A DNA stretch of 7,845 nucleotides from positions 1 to 7,845 of the forward strand of contig CAZUAH010000623.1 in the NCBI GenBank assembly GCA_964617665.1. The letters run 5' to 3'. The DNA is from JADHUC01 sp964617665 (GTDB lineage Bacteria > Planctomycetota > Planctomycetia > Pirellulales > Pirellulaceae). A program made the translations under genes and the position numbers. Shown here piece by piece: positions 1 to 5,930 of this stretch (position 1 is its first letter; each line of letters starts with the position of its first letter). The notes under the pieces were generated by a model. The model searched no databases, was not told the origin of the DNA, and was given only the letters and a program-made list of their open reading frames with translations.

Positions 1-6
1 TTGCCG

Positions 7-11
7 AAGGA
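7..11 (+). promoter_or_regulatory. Ribosome binding site of the ABC permease gene
   Basis: AAGGA lies 6 nt before the ATG at 18. It sits directly against the in-frame TTG at 12 with no spacer, so it supports ATG 18 as the true start. No promoter can be judged because only 17 nt of upstream sequence are present. Confidence 0.65.
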
Positions 12-17
12 TTGGCT

Positions 18-1583
18 ATGTACAAACTGCTTCTCTCTTGGCGGTATCTCCGCACTCGCTACATTGCACTAGCATCCATCATCAGCGTGACGCTTGGCGT
101 GGCAACGCTGATCGTGGTCAACAGCGTAATGGCCGGTTTTACGCAAGAAATGCACAAACGGCTGCACGCGATCCTCTCGGACATTGTCTTCGAGAGTCAC
201 AGCCTTGGTGGACTGCCAGATCCCGATTGGCACAAAGAAGAGATCCGCAAGGTCGTTGGCGACGAACTGGATGGCATGACCGCCACGGTCCAAGTGCCAG
301 CGATGCTCAGCTTCCAAGTGCGTGGGCAGTGGATTACGCGACAGGTTAACTTGATCGGTGTCGACGAGGCAACGTATGCCCAAGTCGGCGATTTCAAAGA
401 GTACCTGATGCACCCGGAGAATCGCGAGAAGATTAGCTTCTTGCTCCGTCAAAGCGGATACGACGAGCGATTGCCCGAATCTGGCTGGAAGCACCGTCAA
501 CTGCGCGTCTCCTACGAGCGTGCTTATCACGAGCAGATGGAGCAGATCAAGGAAAGCAACACGCCGTCTAGCGACGACAGTGGGGTCGCGGCGGGGCCGC
601 CAGCGCCTCCCGCTGACCCGTACGGCGCGATTCCAAAGGATCCGTACGGTGCGGACGTGGACGGGACTGGCGAGGGACAAGTTTTCGACGAGGCCAAAGA
701 GCAGCATACGGGTGTTATTCTTGGTTTCATGGTTGCCAGTGTGCGGCATCGCGACCCGGATGGTGAGGTGCGTGACTACTTCCTGTGCCGCCCGGGTGAT
801 GACGTGAATCTCACTTTTCCCTCGGCTCCGCCAACTGGCGAAGCGCCAACTGCCGTAAGCACGAAGTTCACCGTAATCGACCTGTACGAGAGCAAGATGA
901 GCGAGTACGACAGCACCTTCGCCTTCGTGCCTCTGGCAGCGCTTCAGGACAAGCGGGGCATGTTTGAACCGTCGACCGGGGTCAGAAGTGTGACCGCCAT
1001 CCAGATCAAGCTGAAACCGGGGGCCGATTTGAACGCCGTGCGTGACAGGCTGCTGGAACGGTTTCCGGCCGAGCAGTATCACTATCGTATCCAGACGTGG
1101 ATGGAAATGCAGGGACCGCTGCTGGCTGCGGTCAGCATGGAAACCACGATTCTAAACATACTTCTTTTCCTGATCATCGCCGTGGCGGGCTTTGGTATTT
1201 TGGCCACCTTCTTCATGATCGTTGTCGAAAAGACGCGTGATATCGGCGTTCTGAAATCGTTGGGGGCGCCTAGCGGCGGTGTTATGAGCATATTCCTCAG
1301 CTACGGATTCTCGCTTGGCACTGTAGGATCCGGCGTGGGGATGATTCTGGGGCTCTTGTTTGTCATCTATATCAACAAGATCGCGGCCGGAGTCGAATGG
1401 TTGACCGGCCGGGAGGTTTTCGATCAAACCGTGTATTACTTCGAAGAAATCCCCGCCATCATCGAACCGTTGACCGTCGCGCTGGTTGTAGCCGGAGCCG
1501 TTCTTATCGCCGTGATGGCCAGCGTGCTGCCGGCGATGCGAGCCGCCAGACTGCACCCGGTCGAGGCATTGCGGTACGAGTAG
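18..1583 (+). CDS. LolC/LolE-like ABC transporter permease (FtsX/MacB family)
   Basis: This is an inner-membrane permease of 521 aa that probably works with the ATPase encoded next to it to extract or export a lipophilic substrate such as a lipoprotein. Residues 16-38 form the first membrane helix, ending in a LolC/E-like stretch (LGVATLIVVNSVMAGF). A large periplasmic domain follows. Three more helices lie at about 377-399, 417-443 and 482-505. The cytoplasmic motif after helix 2 (EKTRDIGVLKSLGA) and the C-terminal AARLHPVEALRYE end are typical of the FtsX-like permease domain. LolC and LolE have about 400 residues. The excess lies mainly between residues 114 and 232, a charged and proline-rich insertion with two DPYGA repeats. 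The start was chosen at ATG 18 rather than TTG 12 because of the ribosome binding site. The family call is firm. The substrate is not: MacB-like or other exporters remain possible, and any partner permease would lie upstream of the window. Confidence 0.88.
   Translation: MYKLLLSWRYLRTRYIALASIISVTLGVATLIVVNSVMAGFTQEMHKRLHAILSDIVFESHSLGGLPDPDWHKEEIRKVVGDELDGMTATVQVPAMLSFQVRGQWITRQVNLIGVDEATYAQVGDFKEYLMHPENREKISFLLRQSGYDERLPESGWKHRQLRVSYERAYHEQMEQIKESNTPSSDDSGVAAGPPAPPADPYGAIPKDPYGADVDGTGEGQVFDEAKEQHTGVILGFMVASVRHRDPDGEVRDYFLCRPGDDVNLTFPSAPPTGEAPTAVSTKFTVIDLYESKMSEYDSTFAFVPLAALQDKRGMFEPSTGVRSVTAIQIKLKPGADLNAVRDRLLERFPAEQYHYRIQTWMEMQGPLLAAVSMETTILNILLFLIIAVAGFGILATFFMIVVEKTRDIGVLKSLGAPSGGVMSIFLSYGFSLGTVGSGVGMILGLLFVIYINKIAAGVEWLTGREVFDQTVYYFEEIPAIIEPLTVALVVAGAVLIAVMASVLPAMRAARLHPVEALRYE
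615..653 (+). repeat. Tandem DPYGA coding repeat in the permease insertion
   Basis: The pentapeptide DPYGA occurs at residues 200-204 (615-629) and again at 208-212 (639-653), separated by three residues (IPK). The two copies differ at third codon positions (GAC/GAT, GGC/GGT), so the repeat is kept at protein level and is not a fresh DNA duplication. It follows a run rich in Pro, Ala and Gly and precedes an acidic run, which suggests a flexible periplasmic linker. Confidence 0.6.
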
Positions 1584-1693
1584 CTTGAAACGTAAGGATA
1601 CGCAGCTCGAGTGTCTCATCGTCCCGCAGACGAGCGCGAGACGGGAATAGCCGCGAGTTATCAATCGACACGCCGAAGGAAAGGCGACCTGCC
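1584..1693. other. Intergenic spacer between permease and ATPase genes
   Basis: These 110 nt contain no credible ORF. The only structure I find is a weak 5-bp stem with a 5-nt loop at 1619-1633 (TCGTC/GACGA), with no T-tract after it. I therefore see no terminator, and the two transporter genes are probably cotranscribed. A short purine-rich motif (GAAGGAAAGG, 1675-1684) near the end provides the ribosome binding site of the ATPase gene. Confidence 0.5.
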
Positions 1694-2533
1694 ATGACGA
1701 ACACGACCTACGCATCCGAGTCGAAGAGGGCGCGAAAGAGCAAAGCCACGCCCTTGCTTGACAGTTTCGTCGAAGTCGACCAGCAACCCTCCAACGGCGT
1801 CGCGCCAAAAAAAGCCGCGGTCGGTTCGACGTCCGCCACATCGTTGATTTCTGCCAAGAAGCTGTTCAAGAGCTACCACAAGGGCAAACACACCATCCCG
1901 GTGCTGCGAGGGGTCGACTTGGCCGTGCGGCAGGGCGAGTTCGTGGCGGTTGCCGGGCAGAGCGGTTCGGGCAAGAGTACGCTGCTGCACCTGCTGTGCA
2001 CGCTGGATGAACCGGACGCCGGCAAAATCCACTTTGAAGGCAACCGGATCGACAACTTGCCCGCGAAGGCGCGCGATGTGTTGCGCAACAGCTACTTTGG
2101 CATGATCTTTCAGTTCTATCACTTGCTGCCCGAACTGACGACTCTGGAAAACGTGCTTATCCCTTGCATGATCCGAGACGGTGTATTCCGGTACTGGCTC
2201 AACAAGCGCAAGCACGTCGAGCGTGCCAAAAGTCTGCTGGAAACGGTAGGACTCACCCATCGTCTGACCCACAAACCGAGGGAGTTGTCGGGCGGCGAAA
2301 TGCAACGAGCCGCCATTGCTCGGGCTTTGATTTCCGAACCGCAATTGCTTCTGGCCGACGAACCTACCGGCAATCTGGACCGACAGACGGGCAAGGACAT
2401 TATGGAACTGCTCCAATCCTTGAACGGCGAACAGAACCTGACTATAGTCATGGTGACCCACGACCATGCCATTGCGGGTCTTGCCGACCGCACCGTGCGG
2501 TTGGTCGAGGGACTTGTGGAACGCGTCTCGTGA
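1694..2533 (+). CDS. lolD: LolD-like ABC transporter ATP-binding protein
   Basis: This is a cytoplasmic ATPase subunit of 279 aa that would energise the preceding permease. All nucleotide-binding motifs are intact: Walker A GQSGSGKST (88-96), Q-loop glutamine 140, signature LSGGE (198-202), Walker B LLLADEP (218-224) with catalytic Glu223, D-loop GNLD (226-229) and H-loop His256. The stretch FQFYHLLPELTTLENV after the Q-loop closely matches the LolD/MacB subgroup. The ABC domain proper starts near residue 51. The first 50 residues are a Lys/Ser/Ala-rich, apparently disordered extension that canonical LolD (about 230 aa) lacks. ATG 1694 has purine-rich sequence 7-13 nt upstream. A TTG at codon 51 has no ribosome binding site, so the long form is preferred. 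The lipoprotein substrate is inferred from similarity only. Confidence 0.88.
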   Translation: MTNTTYASESKRARKSKATPLLDSFVEVDQQPSNGVAPKKAAVGSTSATSLISAKKLFKSYHKGKHTIPVLRGVDLAVRQGEFVAVAGQSGSGKSTLLHLLCTLDEPDAGKIHFEGNRIDNLPAKARDVLRNSYFGMIFQFYHLLPELTTLENVLIPCMIRDGVFRYWLNKRKHVERAKSLLETVGLTHRLTHKPRELSGGEMQRAAIARALISEPQLLLADEPTGNLDRQTGKDIMELLQSLNGEQNLTIVMVTHDHAIAGLADRTVRLVEGLVERVS

Positions 2534-2672
2534 TGTAATCATTTAGGCTTCTGCTTTCGCGCGGAAGCGATCGCATCGCAAATTCTCCACGTTCCGAGTT
2601 CGTCACGGTTTTTCTTCCGACACATTGTAGAAAGCTCTGTTTCGGTAATGCGCGCAGAGTGTGGGAACAGGT
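2534..2672. other. Intergenic region between exporter and aminotransferase operon
   Basis: This 139-nt spacer separates two functionally unrelated gene groups and probably contains the end of one transcript and the promoter of the next. It holds a hairpin at 2553-2568 and a T-rich stretch at 2609-2615. I cannot identify a convincing promoter. The best match is TTGTAG at 2625 with TAATGC at 2646, but the spacing (15 nt) and sequence are poor. Confidence 0.4.
2553..2568 (+). terminator. Possible weak terminator hairpin after the ATPase gene
   Basis: GCTTTC (2553-2558) pairs with GGAAGC (2563-2568) around a GCGC loop, giving a 6-bp stem with one G-T wobble that starts 19 nt after the ATPase stop. 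No T-tract follows, so it does not meet the classical intrinsic-terminator pattern. It may instead protect a 3' end or have no function. Confidence 0.3.
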
Positions 2673-3530
2673 ATGTCACTGAAGATCTACATCAACGGCA
2701 AACTGTACGATAAAGAAGACGCCAAGGTCAGCGTCTATGATCACGGCTTCCTTTACGGCGACGGAGTGTTCGAGGGGATGCGTATCTACGGCGGCAAGGT
2801 CTTCCGTTTGGAGGATCATTTGGTCCGTCTTTGGAACTCGGCAAACGCGATCTGGCTGGAGATTCCCATTTCGCAGGAGGAAATGGCAAAGGCCGTCAAC
2901 GATACCCGCAAACTGAACGAGATCGACGACGGCTATGTGCGACTGGTCGTGTCGCGCGGCGCGGGAACGTTGGGGTTGGATCCGAACAGGACGAGCGATC
3001 CGCAGGTGATCATTATCACCGATCACATCGCGCTGTACCCCGACGAATACTACGAGAAGGGCTTGGAAATCATCACGGTCAGCACGATCCGCAATCATCC
3101 AGCGGCATTGAACCCCAGGGTCAAGTCGCTGAACTACCTGAACAACATCCTGGCAAAGATCGAAGGACTGCAGGCCAATTGTGAGGAGGCGTTGATGCTG
3201 AATCACAAGGGCGAAGTCGCCGAGTGCACAGGGGACAATATTTTTCTTGTATCTCGCGGCCGTTTGCTTACGCCGCCCATTGATGCGGGAATCCTCGAAG
3301 GGATCACTCGGGACGTCGTCATCGAACTGGCCGAAAAGGAAGGCATTCCAGTCCTGCAGATCCCGCTAACAAGACACGACGTGTACATCGCCGAGGAGTG
3401 CTTCCTGACGGGCAGCGCAGCCGAGGTCGTTCCGGTGATCAAGGTGGACAGCCGTAAGATCGGCGACGGCACACCCGGTCCGACCACACGTCGACTGATG
3501 AAGCTTTTCCACGAGGTTACACGTAGCTAA
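2673..3530 (+). CDS. ilvE: Branched-chain amino acid aminotransferase (PLP fold type IV)
   Basis: This is a cytoplasmic PLP enzyme of 285 aa that transfers the amino group between L-glutamate and the 2-oxo acids of Leu, Ile and Val. Class IV landmarks are present: DHGFLYGDGVFEGMR (23-37), the RGAGTLGLDP loop (95-104), Schiff-base Lys151 in RVKSLNYLNN, Glu184 in ECTGDNIF, and GILEGITRD and LTGSAAEVVPV toward the C-terminus. The YGDGVFEG motif and the RGxGxLGLxP loop fit branched-chain aminotransferases. The RxH substrate motif of Bacillus D-amino-acid transaminase is missing at that loop. ATG 2673 gives the usual N-terminus (MSLKIYINGKLYD); an in-frame GTG at 2661 would add four residues without a better ribosome binding site. 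The stop TAA shares its last base with the ATG of the next gene, which ties this enzyme to the DUF1611/epimerase pair. D-amino acid side activity cannot be excluded. Confidence 0.9.
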   Translation: MSLKIYINGKLYDKEDAKVSVYDHGFLYGDGVFEGMRIYGGKVFRLEDHLVRLWNSANAIWLEIPISQEEMAKAVNDTRKLNEIDDGYVRLVVSRGAGTLGLDPNRTSDPQVIIITDHIALYPDEYYEKGLEIITVSTIRNHPAALNPRVKSLNYLNNILAKIEGLQANCEEALMLNHKGEVAECTGDNIFLVSRGRLLTPPIDAGILEGITRDVVIELAEKEGIPVLQIPLTRHDVYIAEECFLTGSAAEVVPVIKVDSRKIGDGTPGPTTRRLMKLFHEVTRS

Positions 3531-4576
3531 TGACCGAAAGACGCTTTGTTATTCTCACCGAAGGCCACAGCAATCCGACTACGGCCAAGACGGCCTGTTG
3601 CGTGATTCGCTATCGTCCCGAACAGGCCGTGGCACTGTTGGACGCCGAACAGCAAGGGAAACGAAGCGGCGATCTATTGGGCGTGGGCGACGTGCCTGTG
3701 ATAGGCAGCTTGGCTGATGCGCCGGACGCCAATGCATTGTTGATCGGAATAGCACCGCCCGGAGGGAGACTCCCTGCTCCGTGGCGCAAACTGATCCACG
3801 ACGCCATCAACCGCGGGATGGACATCGTATCGGGCATGCACGAGTTCCTGAACGATGATCCCGAATTCGCCAAGGCGGCCAACGACAGTGGCGCCCGGTT
3901 AATTGACATACGCAACAACCGAATGACAGAGATCGCGCTCGGCAAGGACTTGCGCGAAGACTGTTTGCGAATCCACACGGTGGGCCACGATTGCAGCGTG
4001 GGGAAGATGGTCACGGCTTTCGAGTTGACGCGTGGCCTGAATGATCGCGGCCTGGACGCCAAGTTCGCGGCGACCGGACAGACCGGCATTGTTGTCGAAG
4101 GCGATGGTTACCCAGTCGACTGTATGGTGGCGGATTTCGTTAGTGGTGCCGGCGAACGATTAGTGTTGGACAACCAGCACCACGAGGTTGTGGTCGTCGA
4201 AGGTCAAGGCAGCTTGGTGCATCCGTCGTACTCGGGCGTGACGCTGGGGTTGCTGCACGGTTGTCAGCCGCATGGCATGATCATGTGTTACGAAGTGGGA
4301 CGGAATTGCCCGCATGGTCTGGAGCACCTCAGCCTTCCGCCGCTCGGCCATATCATACGAATGTACGAAACAATGGCCAGCATCAGGCGGCCATGCAAGG
4401 TGATCGGCATCGCACTGAACAGTCGCACATTGACGCCAGAGCAAGCAGAGGAGGAACGTGAACGGGCACGTAACGAGTTTGGTGTGCCGGTGTGCGATAT
4501 CTTTCGTCATGGTGTCGACGACCTTTTGGATGCTGTCGTGCAGTTGAAAGGCACATACCGGCAGGAGACGCAATGA
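3530..4576 (+). CDS. dgcN: DUF1611 family P-loop protein, DgcN-type (probable D-glutamate N-acetyltransferase)
   Basis: This 348-aa protein belongs to the DUF1611 family. Residues 1-140 form an N-terminal Rossmann-like part, with DIVSGMHEFL at 98-107. The C-terminal P-loop domain starts with a Walker A-like motif GHDCSVGKM (152-160), followed by AATGQTG (180-186) and VVVVEGQGSLVHPSYSG (220-236), all hallmarks of the family. From memory of the literature, DgcN proteins of marine Proteobacteria and haloarchaea N-acetylate D-glutamate and are encoded beside the racemase DgcA. Here the next gene is exactly such an epimerase, which supports the same role. The ATG overlaps the ilvE stop by one base (TAATG), and a GAGG motif lies 13 nt upstream, so translation is probably coupled. 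The 3' end overlaps the next gene by 4 nt. Family membership is certain. The acetyltransferase activity is inferred, and older annotations call such proteins NAD-dependent epimerases without good basis. Confidence 0.82.
   Translation: MTERRFVILTEGHSNPTTAKTACCVIRYRPEQAVALLDAEQQGKRSGDLLGVGDVPVIGSLADAPDANALLIGIAPPGGRLPAPWRKLIHDAINRGMDIVSGMHEFLNDDPEFAKAANDSGARLIDIRNNRMTEIALGKDLREDCLRIHTVGHDCSVGKMVTAFELTRGLNDRGLDAKFAATGQTGIVVEGDGYPVDCMVADFVSGAGERLVLDNQHHEVVVVEGQGSLVHPSYSGVTLGLLHGCQPHGMIMCYEVGRNCPHGLEHLSLPPLGHIIRMYETMASIRRPCKVIGIALNSRTLTPEQAEEERERARNEFGVPVCDIFRHGVDDLLDAVVQLKGTYRQETQ
4563..4567 (+). promoter_or_regulatory. Ribosome binding site of the epimerase gene, inside the DUF1611 gene
   Basis: AGGAG lies 5 nt before ATG 4573, within the last codons of the preceding gene. 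It decides the start of the epimerase against an in-frame ATG at 4492 that would add 27 residues with no family resemblance. With the ATGA stop/start overlap it indicates translational coupling. Confidence 0.75.
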
Positions 4577-5613
4577 AACTCGCGATTTACGAATTCGACC
4601 TGCCTCTGCGTCATGTCTTCACGATCTCGCGCGGTTCGATCTCCGTCCAGCAATCGCTGATCGTCGAATTGGAGGAAGACGGTCAACACGGTTACGGCGA
4701 AGCTACCGTGAACCCGTACTATGGCGCCACGATCGAGAACATGGCACGCGTGCTCGAAGGCGTCCGAAGCGAACTCGAAGGGCGATCCCTGGAGGATCCC
4801 GCCGAGGTGTGGGAATCGCTTTACCCAGCACTTAGCGACAATCCATTTGCCCAGTGTGCGCTGGATCAAGCGGCGTACGACCTGTGGGGCAAGAAGCTCG
4901 GGCAGCCCGTCTATCGTTTGTGGGGGCTCAACGCTGACAATCTTCCGGTCACGGACTACACGATCGGCATCGACGAGATCGACGTGATGGTGGCCAAAAT
5001 GGAGGAGTTCCCGAACTGGCCCGTGTACAAGATCAAGCTGGGAACGCCGCACGACTTGGACATCATTCGCGAGTTGCGCAAACACACGGATGCCGTGTTC
5101 CGCGTGGATGCCAATTGTGGCTGGAGCGCGGAAGAGACGATACAAAACTCGGGAGAACTGAAATCGCTGGGCGTCGAGTTCATCGAACAACCACTACCGG
5201 CCGATCACTGGGACGACATGCGGCAGGTCTATGCCGAATCCGAGTTGCCGGTCGTCGCGGATGAGAGCTGCATCATCGAAACGGACGTCGATCGCTGCCA
5301 TGGCCACTTTCACGGCATCAACATCAAATTAGTCAAGTGCGGCGGATTGACACCGGCGCGCCGGATGATTGCCCAGGCCCGCGACCTGGACATGAAGGTC
5401 ATGGTAGGGTGCATGACCGAGTCGACCGTCGGCATCTCGGCCATTGCTCAGCTTCTACCTCTGTTGGACTATGTGGATATGGACGGGGCCCTGCTCCTGG
5501 CCGAGGACATAGCGACGGGCGTGACCATCGAACGCGGCGTGTGCCAGTATCCGGTCGAGAACGGATCCGGCGTTCGTCTGGAAGCGATCGCCAAGGGCAA
5601 GAGGATCGGCTGA
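4573..5613 (+). CDS. dgcA: Enolase-superfamily epimerase (dipeptide epimerase / N-acetyl-D-glutamate racemase, DgcA-type)
   Basis: This is a 346-aa member of the muconate-lactonising subgroup of the enolase superfamily. An N-terminal capping domain (about 1-120) precedes a TIM barrel. Catalytic features are complete: the KxK motif at Lys153-Ile-Lys155, Mg2+ ligands Asp179 (RVDANCGW), Glu205 (EQPL) and Asp230 (VADES), and the opposite general base Lys252 in NIKLVKCGGL. The MVGCMTES motif (277-284) and a DMDG motif (Asp302, Asp304) follow the pattern of L-Ala-D/L-Glu epimerases, where the DxD pair binds the dipeptide ammonium group. The gene starts at ATG 4573, overlapping the DUF1611 stop by 4 nt with an AGGAG site in front. 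The neighbour suggests racemisation of N-acetyl-D-glutamate; the DxD motif suggests dipeptide epimerisation. The superfamily is certain, the substrate is open. It is the last gene of its unit, since 317 nt without a gene follow. Confidence 0.87.
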   Translation: MKLAIYEFDLPLRHVFTISRGSISVQQSLIVELEEDGQHGYGEATVNPYYGATIENMARVLEGVRSELEGRSLEDPAEVWESLYPALSDNPFAQCALDQAAYDLWGKKLGQPVYRLWGLNADNLPVTDYTIGIDEIDVMVAKMEEFPNWPVYKIKLGTPHDLDIIRELRKHTDAVFRVDANCGWSAEETIQNSGELKSLGVEFIEQPLPADHWDDMRQVYAESELPVVADESCIIETDVDRCHGHFHGINIKLVKCGGLTPARRMIAQARDLDMKVMVGCMTESTVGISAIAQLLPLLDYVDMDGALLLAEDIATGVTIERGVCQYPVENGSGVRLEAIAKGKRIG

Positions 5614-5790
5614 GACTTCGCCCTGTTTCCGTTCGTTGGACGAGGCTTTCTTGGGATTTCCTTACCTTATCCTGTCCGCATTCACGTTGGCGAGGGCTCT
5701 ATTCCACCTCGAAAACCGGCACAAAACGTGGGCGGGTGGCCCCTACCGACGAAACCGGCAAATGGGTAAATTGTAGGATTCTCTGTCTGC

Positions 5791-5804
5791 CGTATCGCGA
5801 TACG
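5791..5804. promoter_or_regulatory. Perfect 14-bp palindrome, possible operator upstream of ppdK
   Basis: CGTATCGCGATACG is identical to its reverse complement over 14 bp and ends 126 nt before the ppdK start. Such symmetry is typical of binding sites for dimeric regulators. As RNA it could instead fold into a 5-bp hairpin with a CGCG loop. No regulator is encoded in the window and no second copy is present, so the role is unproven. Confidence 0.4.
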
Positions 5805-5805
5805 T

Positions 5806-5830
5806 GGACCGCGCACGGCTGTTGTGGTCC
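5806..5830 (+). other. Stem-loop in the putative ppdK leader
   Basis: GGACCGCG (5806-5813) pairs with TGTGGTCC (5823-5830), giving an 8-bp stem with two G-T wobbles and a 9-nt loop. It begins one nucleotide after the 14-bp palindrome, so both could stack in an mRNA leader. No T-tract follows, which argues against a terminator. Confidence 0.35.
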
Positions 5831-5862
5831 TCCGCCATCGTTTATGCAGACTTCCCTCTGAA

Positions 5863-5876
5863 TCGCTGAATAGCGA
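5863..5876 (+). other. Small stem-loop near the ppdK start
   Basis: TCGCT (5863-5867) pairs with AGCGA (5872-5876) around the tetraloop GAAT. It ends 54 nt before the ppdK ATG and leaves the ribosome binding site free. A 5-bp stem can arise by chance. Confidence 0.25.
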
Positions 5877-5917
5877 ATCCCACTCGCACACAAACACAGT
5901 TTTCCGTAATACGTCAC

Positions 5918-5924
5918 GAAGGAA
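5918..5924 (+). promoter_or_regulatory. Ribosome binding site of ppdK
   Basis: GAAGGAA is placed 6 nt before ATG 5931. It is one of the strongest Shine-Dalgarno matches in the window and fixes the ppdK start. Confidence 0.75.
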
Positions 5925-5930
5925 CCAATC

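Larger units (their letters stand above)
5614..5930. other. 317-nt gene-free region upstream of ppdK
   Basis: No credible coding sequence lies here; ORFs crossing it on either strand continue out of frame into dgcA or ppdK. No clear intrinsic terminator follows dgcA; a 5-bp CGAGG/CCTCG stem at 5691-5711 has an 11-nt loop and no T-tract. A 9-nt word, AAACCGGCA, occurs twice as a direct repeat (5713-5721 and 5752-5760). The 3' half contains a perfect palindrome and two stem-loops, listed separately. A promoter for ppdK must lie here, but I cannot place -35/-10 or -24/-12 elements with confidence. Confidence 0.55.

Noticed and set aside
69..1082. 337-codon - strand frame opposite the permease gene
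   Set aside because: It is antisense to a gene with clear family motifs, and its translation shows no domain or plausible composition.
1661..2542. 293-codon - strand frame opposite the ATPase gene
   Set aside because: It mirrors an intact ABC ATPase gene, and its translation resembles no known fold.
2595..2616. T-rich stretch after a CGT/ACG-type pairing as an intrinsic terminator
   Set aside because: The possible stem has only three pairs and a long loop, too weak to support a terminator.
2661..2672. GTG start four codons before the aminotransferase ATG
   Set aside because: It has no better ribosome binding site, and the protein from ATG 2673 begins as family members normally do.
4492..4572. 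Upstream ATG that would extend the epimerase by 27 residues
   Set aside because: The added residues are out-of-frame dgcN sequence, and the AGGAG site with proper spacing points to ATG 4573.
5337..5861. 174-codon + strand frame spanning the end of dgcA and the intergenic region
   Set aside because: Half of it is an out-of-frame reading of dgcA, the translation is Arg/Gly/Ser-rich and low-complexity, and there is no ribosome binding site.
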